Shown here: one piece after another, positions 1-5,042 of the stretch | How positions within the stretch are numbered: position 1 is the first letter of the stretch | Layout of the letters: the number at the start of each line of letters is the position of its first letter | Origin: Alphaproteobacteria bacterium | Lineage (GTDB): Bacteria; Pseudomonadota; Alphaproteobacteria; Bin95 | Assembly: GCA_022822125.1 (NCBI GenBank) | Contig: JAJECF010000184.1 | Coordinates: 1 to 8,155, forward strand | Direction of reading: 5' to 3' | DNA length: 8,155 bases | Notes under the pieces: model-generated | Seen by the model: only the letters and a program-made list of their open reading frames with translations | Databases searched by the model: none | Told to the model about the DNA's origin: nothing | Position numbers and translations under genes: made by a program

Positions 1-118
1 CTCTACCCTATCCCGGGGAGACGCGCTCCAACGAGCAATCTGCGACTTCTGCGTCCGTATAATACCAGCGGCACCGGGTTGAGACTCACGGGCAAATGCC
101 GCCCGGCGCCCCCGCCTC
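1..118. other. Left-edge stretch without a recognisable gene
   Basis: I see no gene here. One + frame is open from the left edge to a TGA at 145-147, and the other two + frames close at about 60 and 82. The 48-codon open frame matches nothing I recognise and runs through the dispersed repeat at 119, so it is unlikely to be a gene end. A perfect TATAAT lies at 58-63, but it has no TTGACA-like partner at the usual distance and no TG extension, and nothing obvious lies downstream for it to serve. Confidence 0.4.
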
Positions 119-187
119 TCCTCATCCTGAGTACCCGACCGGGATGAGCGACAAAGGACCGGGGCTACGGTAGGGAGGCCCCGCGCC
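119..187. repeat. Single dispersed repeat copy related to the right-hand array
   Basis: The element opens with TCCTCATCCTGAGTA (119-133) and closes with GGAGGCCCCGCGCC (174-187). The same two ends bracket the last unit of the array near the right edge (7964-8020), so both are copies of one family with different interiors. Inside this copy, CTCATCC (121-127) and GGATGAG (142-148) form a perfect 7-bp inverted repeat around a 14-nt loop, which could fold as a hairpin. From general knowledge, intergenic repeats with a CTCATCCTGAG core and a TCGAAGGA partner are common in alphaproteobacterial genomes. Function is unknown. Confidence 0.7.
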
Positions 188-372
188 ATCGGTTCCGATC
201 AACAACCGCTGGTATAAGTTCGATATACAACTGCTGCATACAAGTTTCCTGTTCGGTCATTACCTCATACGCGAAAGGCCGCTAATGAGCCTGATTCAAG
301 GCGGAAAGGGCGGAGCCCGGCTCGCGGATATTCGGCATGTCGAACCCTTCGCTCGCCGCTGCTCAACGTCAC
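188..372. other. Upstream region of the HU-type gene, no confident gene
   Basis: This spacer is more AT-rich than the rest of the window, especially 211-262, as expected for a regulatory region. AGTT (217-220) and AACT (229-232) form a short dyad around CGATATAC, and ATACAA occurs twice within 20 bp. I could not find a convincing -35/-10 pair on the + strand, so the promoter of the HU-type gene is not located. A 40-codon open frame (285-407) runs through the region and is treated as a finding, not a gene. Confidence 0.35.
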
Positions 373-392
373 ACCGTAAAACGGTTAAAACC
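373..392 (+). promoter_or_regulatory. Overlapping dyads just upstream of the HU-type gene
   Basis: ACCGT (373-377) and ACGGT (381-385) form a perfect inverted repeat separated by AAA. GGTT (383-386) and AACC (389-392) form a second, overlapping dyad. The block ends 11 nt before the ATG at 404. An A/T-rich symmetrical block in GC-rich DNA beside a start codon suggests an operator or a promoter element. HU-family genes are often autoregulated, but the binding protein here is unknown. Confidence 0.35.
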
Positions 393-403
393 GGGATAAA
401 GGC

Positions 404-676
404 ATGAACAAATTAGATCTTATCGACCGAGTCGCCAAGAAGACAGGCATGAGCAAAGGCACGACGGAAAACGCCGTCAACGCCATCTTGTCGGCTGTGG
501 AGGAAACGCTGGCCCGCGGCGAAGTCGTGCGGATATCCGGCTTCGGCAGGTTTTCCGTGAGAACCCGGCCGGCCCATATCGGACGCAATCCGGGCACTGG
601 CGAGCCCCTTCCGGTGGGCGTTTCCAGGACGCCGCTCTTCAAGGCCGGCAAGCGCCTCAAGGACACCGTGAATTAG
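404..676 (+). CDS. HU-family DNA-binding protein
   Basis: This 90-residue protein has the normal length for HU/IHF, small dimeric proteins that bend and compact DNA in the nucleoid. The N-terminal helices cover about residues 1-40. The family signature follows: GFGRF at 46-50, then the DNA-binding arm with GRNPGTGEP at 60-68, where P63 is the proline expected to intercalate between base pairs. The C-terminal helix ends in FKAGKRLKDTVN, closer to HU than to IHF, whose equivalent is usually a TF-PGQ type sequence. The assignment to HU rather than IHF is therefore likely but not certain. The ATG at 404 is preceded by GGGA (393-396) at 7 nt and by a closer AAAGG. The gene stands alone before the ccm operon, occupying the place where ccmC would usually be. 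A GC hairpin at 709-722 follows it. Confidence 0.93.
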   Translation: MNKLDLIDRVAKKTGMSKGTTENAVNAILSAVEETLARGEVVRISGFGRFSVRTRPAHIGRNPGTGEPLPVGVSRTPLFKAGKRLKDTVN

Positions 677-708
677 CCCGGCGCGGAGATCCTCCTTTTT
701 CGGGACTG

Positions 709-722
709 CCGGCGGAAGCCGG
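709..722 (+). terminator. Short GC hairpin between the HU-type gene and ccmD
   Basis: CCGGC (709-713) and GCCGG (718-722) form a 5-bp stem closed by GGAA, a GNRA-type tetraloop that stabilises RNA hairpins. It lies 33 nt after the HU-type stop. There is no T-run after the stem, and the T5 at 696-700 lies before it, so it does not fit a standard intrinsic terminator. It could be a 3'-end stabiliser or a chance fold. Confidence 0.3.
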
Positions 723-751
723 AGCCGCTCTACCCCTTCGGTTCGCCTGCC

Positions 752-779
752 TTGACCGTTCGTCCGGCCGTGCTATCCA
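752..779 (+). promoter_or_regulatory. Candidate sigma-70 promoter of the ccm operon
   Basis: TTGACC (752-757) is separated by 16 bp from TATCCA (774-779). The latter is preceded by TGC (771-773), giving an extended -10 TG. This is the best promoter-like match in the 112-bp gap before ccmD. Transcription would be expected to start about 7 nt after the -10, near 786, only a few bases before the ATG at 789. No Shine-Dalgarno sequence precedes that ATG, so the message may be leaderless or nearly so. Confidence 0.4.
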
Positions 780-788
780 GCGGCGACG

Positions 789-971
789 ATGAACGGGCTC
801 GAGGAATTCTTCCATATGGGCGGCTATGCGGCCTATGTCTGGCCGGCTTACGGCGCGACGGCGGCAGTGCTGGGCGGCCTGCTTGCCGAGAGCGTGCTGA
901 GGCTGCGCCGCGCCGAACGGCGGCTGGCAGCACTGAAGACCGCCAACGGCGATGCGGACGATGCGGCCTAA
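789..971 (+). CDS. ccmD: Haem exporter protein CcmD
   Basis: This 60-residue protein matches CcmD, a small inner-membrane protein. In other bacteria CcmD joins the CcmABC complex and is needed to release haem-loaded CcmE from CcmC. The recognisable part is the N-terminal stretch with FFHMGGYAAYVWPAYG at residues 7-22. A membrane helix spans about residues 16-37, followed by a basic arginine-rich cytoplasmic tail (LRLRRAERRLAALK). The length and layout are typical. The ATG at 789 fits the conserved N-terminus exactly but has no visible ribosome binding site. The gene overlaps ccmE by 20 nt (or 11 nt if the second ccmE ATG is used), which suggests translational coupling. Unusually, ccmC does not lie directly upstream. 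Confidence 0.9.
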   Translation: MNGLEEFFHMGGYAAYVWPAYGATAAVLGGLLAESVLRLRRAERRLAALKTANGDADDAA

Positions 972-1392
972 GCGCCGCCGCCTTCTGCTGCTGGTCTCGG
1001 CGGCGGCGCTTCTGGGCGGGGCGGCGGCGCTGGCGCTTACGGCGCTCGACGACACCATGCGCTTCTTCCACTCGCCGAGCGAAGTCGCGGCGGGAGCGGT
1101 CGCAGCAGGCCGGGAGTTCCGCCTCGGCGGGCTGGTGGAGGAAGGCTCGCTGACGCGGTCCGGCGCGACCGTCGGCTTCCGCATCGTGGACGGCGCGCAT
1201 GGCGTCGCGGTGCGCTATACGGGCCTGCTGCCGGACCTGTTCCGGGAAGGACAGGGCGTGGTGGCGATGGGCTCGCTCGATGGCGGGCGGGTTTTCCGGG
1301 CGACGCAAATCCTCGCCAAGCACGACGAGACCTACATGCCGCCGGAGGCGGCGGAGGCGCTGCGCCGCGCGCGGAAGGCTGACGGCTCGTGA
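952..1392 (+). CDS. ccmE: Periplasmic haem chaperone CcmE
   Basis: CcmE binds haem covalently in the periplasm and passes it to the CcmF/CcmH ligase. The 146-residue protein has a basic N-terminus (MRPKRRR), a membrane anchor at about residues 11-30 and an OB-fold periplasmic domain. Key motifs are visible: PDLFREGQGVV at 94-104, and LAKHDETYMPPE at 121-132, which holds the haem-attaching H124 and the nearby Y128 of the family. The start is ambiguous between ATG 952 and ATG 961. Both give a proper anchor, and neither has a strong ribosome binding site. Its stop overlaps the GTG start of ccmF (GTGA at 1389-1392). Confidence 0.96.
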   Translation: MRTMRPKRRRLLLLVSAAALLGGAAALALTALDDTMRFFHSPSEVAAGAVAAGREFRLGGLVEEGSLTRSGATVGFRIVDGAHGVAVRYTGLLPDLFREGQGVVAMGSLDGGRVFRATQILAKHDETYMPPEAAEALRRARKADGS

Positions 1393-3353
1393 CGGCGGAA
1401 CTCGGCCATTTCGCGCTCATTCTGGCGCTGGGTCTCGCGCTGTTGCAGGCGGTATTGCCGCTCTACGGCGCCTCGCGGGACAGGCCCGCCCTCATGGAGC
1501 TCGCCCGCCATACGGCGCTTGGGCAATTCGTGCTCACCGCCATCGCCTTCGCCGCGCTCGCCAGGGCCTACGTCGCCTCCGACTTCTCGGTCGCCACGGT
1601 GGCGCAGAACTCCCATTCGCTGAAGCCGTTGCTCTACCGCCTGACCGGCGTATGGGGAAACCACGAAGGCTCGCTGCTGCTCTGGATTCTGATCCTGACG
1701 CTGTTCGGCGCCCTGGTCGCCCTGTTCGGCAGCGGCCTGCGCAGGCCCTTCCAGGCCCGCGTGCTCGCCGTTCAGGCCATGATCGGCGCAGGCTTCCTCG
1801 CTTTCACGCTGTTCACCTCCAACCCCTTCCAGCGCGTCTGGCCGCCGCCGCTCGATGGCACGGGCCTGAATCCGCTGCTGCAGGACCCCGGCCTCGCCTT
1901 CCATCCGCCGCTGCTCTATTTCGGCTATGTCGGCCTGTCGGTCGCCTTCTCCTTCGCCGTTGCGGCCCTCATCGAAGGCCGCGTGGACCGGGCCTGGGCG
2001 CGCTGGGTGCGGCCCTGGACGCTGGCCGCCTGGGCGGGCCTGACCGCCGGCATCGCGCTCGGGAGCTGGTGGGCCTATTACGAGCTCGGCTGGGGCGGCT
2101 TCTGGTTCTGGGATCCGGTGGAAAACGCTTCCTTCATGCCCTGGCTCGCGGCCACGGCGCTGCTGCATTCCGCCATCGCGGCCGAGCGGCGCGAGGCGCT
2201 CCGGGCCTGGACCGTGCTGCTCGCCATCCTCGCCTTTTCGCTGAGCCTGCTCGGCGCCTTCCTCGTCCGCTCCGGCGTGTTGACCTCGGTCCACGCCTTC
2301 GCGACGGATCCCGAGCGCGGCGTTTTCATCCTGCTGCTGCTCGGCGTCGCCACGGGCGGCGCGCTTGCCCTCTACGCCTGGCGGGCCCCGGCCCTCGGCG
2401 CGGGCGCGCCCTTTCGCCCGGTTTCGCGCGAGGGCGCGCTGCTGCTGAACAATCTCGTGCTCGCCACGGCCTGCGCGACCGTGCTGCTCGGCACGCTGTA
2501 TCCGCTGTTCCTGGATGCGCTCGACGCCGGCAAGGTCTCGGTCGGACCGCCCTATTTCGTCGCGACCTTCGTGCCGCTGGTCGCGCCGGCGCTGGTCGCG
2601 ATGGCGGTCGGCCCGATGCTCGCCTGGAAGCGCGGCGACCTTGCGGGCGCGCTCGCCCGGCTCTGGCTGGCGGCGCTGGGCGCGGCGGTGGCCGCGGGCG
2701 CGGCGCTTGCATATGGTGAGACGCTAGCGGCGCTCGGGCTCGGCGCCGCCGCCTGGATCGGTCTCGGCGCACTGGTCGAGTGGGCGGAGCGCCTGCGCCT
2801 CGGCCGCGCGCCCGCCGGGGAGGTCTGGCGGCGGGCGCGCGCCGTGCCCCGCGCCGCCTGGGGCGGCGGCCTTGCGCATCTGGGCGTGGCCGTCGTTGTC
2901 GCCGGCATTACCGCCTCGCAATGCTTCCAGTCCGAACTCATCCTGGCGATGAAGCCGGGCGACAGCGCCCGCATCGCCGGCTACACGATCCGCTATGACG
3001 GCGCGGCCCTGGTCGAAGGGCCGAATTACCGCGCCGACCGCGCCGCGCTCGCCGTATTGCGCGACGGCGCGCCCGTCGCCGTGCTCGCCCCCGAGCGGCG
3101 CTTCTATCCGGTCGAGCGCCAGCACACGACGGAAGCGGCGATCCGCACGACCTTGCTCGCAGACCTCTATGCGGTCATCGGCGAGGACGACCCGCAGGCC
3201 GGCCGCACAGTGCGGCTCTACCACAACCCGCTCGTGCCCTGGATCTGGATTGGCGCCATCGTCATGGCGTTCGGCGCGCTGGTCTCGCTCAGCGACCGCC
3301 GCCTGCGCCTCGCCATGCCGGCGCGGCGGCGGCAACAAGCGGCAGCGGCCTGA
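1389..3353 (+). CDS. ccmF: Cytochrome c haem lyase subunit CcmF
   Basis: CcmF is the core of the inner-membrane haem ligase. It takes haem from CcmE and attaches it to apocytochrome c. The 654-residue length is close to that of the E. coli protein (about 647). It is a multi-spanning membrane protein starting ELGHFALILALGLALLQ. The tryptophan-rich WWD haem-handling domain occupies about residues 227-252 (GWGGFWFWDPVENASF at 234-249). Four histidines sit where the family has its haem ligands: H172 (in FHPP), H260, H302 (in SVHAF) and H497 (in GGLAHLG). A large periplasmic segment at about 510-615 precedes the last membrane helix (about 617-634). The GTG start at 1389 overlaps the ccmE stop by 4 nt, and its TGA shares one base with the ccmG ATG. 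No frameshift or missing motif is seen. Confidence 0.98.
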   Translation: MTAELGHFALILALGLALLQAVLPLYGASRDRPALMELARHTALGQFVLTAIAFAALARAYVASDFSVATVAQNSHSLKPLLYRLTGVWGNHEGSLLLWILILTLFGALVALFGSGLRRPFQARVLAVQAMIGAGFLAFTLFTSNPFQRVWPPPLDGTGLNPLLQDPGLAFHPPLLYFGYVGLSVAFSFAVAALIEGRVDRAWARWVRPWTLAAWAGLTAGIALGSWWAYYELGWGGFWFWDPVENASFMPWLAATALLHSAIAAERREALRAWTVLLAILAFSLSLLGAFLVRSGVLTSVHAFATDPERGVFILLLLGVATGGALALYAWRAPALGAGAPFRPVSREGALLLNNLVLATACATVLLGTLYPLFLDALDAGKVSVGPPYFVATFVPLVAPALVAMAVGPMLAWKRGDLAGALARLWLAALGAAVAAGAALAYGETLAALGLGAAAWIGLGALVEWAERLRLGRAPAGEVWRRARAVPRAAWGGGLAHLGVAVVVAGITASQCFQSELILAMKPGDSARIAGYTIRYDGAALVEGPNYRADRAALAVLRDGAPVAVLAPERRFYPVERQHTTEAAIRTTLLADLYAVIGEDDPQAGRTVRLYHNPLVPWIWIGAIVMAFGALVSLSDRRLRLAMPARRRQQAAAA

Positions 3354-3850
3354 TGCGCCGCCTGTTGTTCCTCGCGCCGCTGGCGGTGTTCGGCGCGCTC
3401 GCCGCCTGGCTCTATCTCGGCCTCGGCGGCGACCCGTCGCGCATTCCCTCGCCGCTGGTCGGGCGGCCCGCGCCCGCCTTCGCCGCCGACGGGCTCGCCA
3501 GCGCCGACCTCGAAGGCCCGGCGCTGGTCAACATCTTCGCATCCTGGTGCGTGCCCTGCCGCGCGGAGCATCCCCTGCTCGCGCATCTGGCGGAGGAAGA
3601 GGGCGTCGCCATTTACGGCATCGCCTACAAGGACAAGCCGGAAGCCGCGGCCGCCTTCCTCGACGAGCTCGGCAACCCCTACCGCAAGGTCGGTTTCGAC
3701 GAGGACGGCCGGGCGGGCATAGAGTGGGGCGTGACCGGCGTGCCTGAAACCTTCGTGCTGGACGCCGGGGGTATGGTGGTCTTCAAGCATACCGGCCCGC
3801 TGACGGCCGCGGCCGTGCGCCGCGACCTGCTGCCGGCGCTTGGGCGATGA
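3353..3850 (+). CDS. ccmG: Thiol:disulfide oxidoreductase CcmG (DsbE)
   Basis: CcmG is a membrane-tethered periplasmic thioredoxin that reduces disulfides in the apocytochrome/CcmH relay so that haem can be attached. The 165-residue protein has an N-terminal anchor at about residues 4-24 and then a thioredoxin fold. The active site WCVPC is at 65-69 (C66, C69), in the context LVNIFASWCVPCRAEHP. The cis-proline loop is GVTGVPETF at 126-134 with P131; the acidic residue after it (E132) is typical of CcmG rather than general thioredoxins. The ATG at 3353 overlaps the ccmF stop in TGATG, and the TGA overlaps the ccmH ATG in ATGA (3847-3850). Translation therefore probably relies on re-initiation, as no strong ribosome binding site is visible. 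Confidence 0.96.
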   Translation: MRRLLFLAPLAVFGALAAWLYLGLGGDPSRIPSPLVGRPAPAFAADGLASADLEGPALVNIFASWCVPCRAEHPLLAHLAEEEGVAIYGIAYKDKPEAAAAFLDELGNPYRKVGFDEDGRAGIEWGVTGVPETFVLDAGGMVVFKHTGPLTAAAVRRDLLPALGR

Positions 3851-4242
3851 CGCGCCCCGCGGCGGTCCTGGCGCTTCTGCTGGCGCTCGTCTCCGCCCCC
3901 GCCATGGCGGCGCTCGACGCCGGCGAGATGCTCGCCGACCCGGCGCTGGAGGCCCGCGCCCGCGCGCTCGCCAGGGATCTGCGCTGCGTGGTCTGCCAGA
4001 ACCAGTCGATAGACGATTCCGGCGCCGACCTCGCGAGGGACCTGCGCCGGTCGCTGCGCGCAAGGCTGCTCGCCGGCGACAGCGACGAGGAGGCGCTCGC
4101 CTATCTGACGCATCGTTACGGCGACTATGTGCTGCTAGACCCGCCGCTCAAGCCCACGACCTGGATCCTCTGGTTCGCGCCGGCCGGCTTCGCCGTCCTC
4201 GCCCTGTTGCTGGCGCTGCGCTATTTCCGGCGGCGGGAGTGA
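3847..4242 (+). CDS. ccmH: Cytochrome c maturation protein CcmH (CycL)
   Basis: CcmH works with CcmF in the ligase and exchanges disulfides with the CXXCH motif of apocytochrome c. The 131-residue protein has a signal peptide with a likely AMA cleavage site at 19-21. The diagnostic motif LRCVVCQNQSIDDS lies at 45-58 (redox pair C47 and C50), followed by a helical domain with RYGDYVLLDPP at 90-100. One C-terminal membrane helix spans about 105-125 and ends in RYFRRRE. It lacks the C-terminal TPR extension of E. coli CcmH; that role falls to the next gene, the usual alphaproteobacterial arrangement. Its stop overlaps the ccmI GTG (GTGA at 4239-4242). Confidence 0.97.
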   Translation: MTRPAAVLALLLALVSAPAMAALDAGEMLADPALEARARALARDLRCVVCQNQSIDDSGADLARDLRRSLRARLLAGDSDEEALAYLTHRYGDYVLLDPPLKPTTWILWFAPAGFAVLALLLALRYFRRRE

Positions 4243-4934
4243 GCGGCGATATCTGGCTCTGGCTGGCGGTTGGCGCGCTGGCGGCGGCCGCCGCCCTGCT
4301 GGTGCTGCGGCCGCTGGCGCGGGCGGGCATGGGCGCGCTGCCGGCCGCCATGCTCGCCGCCCTGCCGGTCGCGCTCGCCTTCGCGCTCTATCTCTGGATC
4401 GGCCGGCCGGGCCTGCCGGACATGCCGCTCGGCGAACGCGGCGCGGAGGCTGCCCGGCATGCGGAACTGCTTAGTCTCGCCGCGCAGCTTGAAGCGCATC
4501 TCGAAACCGCGCCGGGGGATGCGCGGGGCTGGCGGATTCTCGCCGGGGCCTGGCGCGGCCTCGGACGCGCGGAGGAAACCGCAGGCGCGCTCGCCCGCGC
4601 CGTGCAGGCGGAAGGCGGCGCCGCGCCGGCCGGCCTGCTGGCGGATTACGGCGAAGCGCTTGCGATCGCGTCCGCCGGCATGGTGACGCCGGAGGCGCTC
4701 GCCGCCTTCCGGGCCGCGCTCGAGCGGGAGCCGGGGCATCCGAAGGCGTGGCATTATCTGGCCATCGAACGCCTGCAATCGGGCGACGAGAGGCGCGCGC
4801 TCGCCCTCTGGCGCGGGCTGGAGGCCGCCGCCGGGCCCGACACGCCCTGGAGCGCCGCTGTCCGCGAACGCATCGCCGGTCTCGTCCGCCGTCTCGGCCC
4901 CGCTGCCGCCGGGGTCCCGCCCGCGGCGCCATAG
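4239..4934 (+). CDS. ccmI: Short CcmI-type (CycH-like) TPR protein
   Basis: CcmI presents apocytochrome c to the CcmF/CcmH ligase through periplasmic TPR repeats. Starting at GTG 4239 gives 231 residues. A first membrane helix lies at about 5-24, a second at about 32-53, then the linker GRPGLPDMPL (55-64) typical of CcmI. TPR-like helices cover about 72-217, including AWRGLGRAEETAGALARAVQ (104-123) and HPKAWHYLAIERLQSGDERR (167-186). The C-terminus is Ala/Pro-rich. Alphaproteobacterial CcmI proteins are usually clearly longer, with a cytoplasmic loop of several dozen residues carrying a leucine-zipper-like segment between the two helices. Here only about seven residues separate them. The frame is intact, so this looks like a real short form rather than a frameshift. 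ATG 4329 is an alternative start but would lose the first helix. Confidence 0.85.
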   Translation: MSGDIWLWLAVGALAAAAALLVLRPLARAGMGALPAAMLAALPVALAFALYLWIGRPGLPDMPLGERGAEAARHAELLSLAAQLEAHLETAPGDARGWRILAGAWRGLGRAEETAGALARAVQAEGGAAPAGLLADYGEALAIASAGMVTPEALAAFRAALEREPGHPKAWHYLAIERLQSGDERRALALWRGLEAAAGPDTPWSAAVRERIAGLVRRLGPAAAGVPPAAP

Positions 4935-4970
4935 CGTCCCGGACCGTCCCTTCATCGCCAGCATCTTCGT

Positions 4971-5000
4971 TTGACATATGCGGCGCAAAGCCGCGAAATA
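4971..5000 (+). promoter_or_regulatory. Candidate promoter of the receptor gene, with an internal dyad
   Basis: A consensus -35 TTGACA lies at 4971-4976. The best -10 is weak: GAAATA at 4995-5000, with an 18-bp spacer. Between them GCGGC (4980-4984) and GCCGC (4990-4994) form a perfect inverted repeat around GCAAA, a position where a repressor could block RNA polymerase. A strong -35 with a poor -10 often marks a promoter that needs an activator. The 108-bp gap is too short for a cobalamin riboswitch, and I see no B12 box. Confidence 0.5.
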
Positions 5001-5042
5001 CCGGCATAGAAGCGCATACGGGCCGGATGGCGGGAGGGTTCG

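Noticed and set aside
58..63. Perfect TATAAT as a promoter -10
   Set aside because: No TTGACA-like hexamer lies 15-19 bp upstream, there is no extended TG, and no gene follows within a sensible distance.
1199..2719. + strand open frame of 506 codons overlapping ccmE and ccmF
   Set aside because: It is an out-of-frame, Arg/Ala-rich reading of ccmF, whose own frame carries the WWD domain and the four conserved histidines.
4935..5042. Riboswitch (for example cobalamin) before the receptor gene
   Set aside because: The gap is only 108 bp, already contains promoter-like elements, and shows no B12-box-like sequence.
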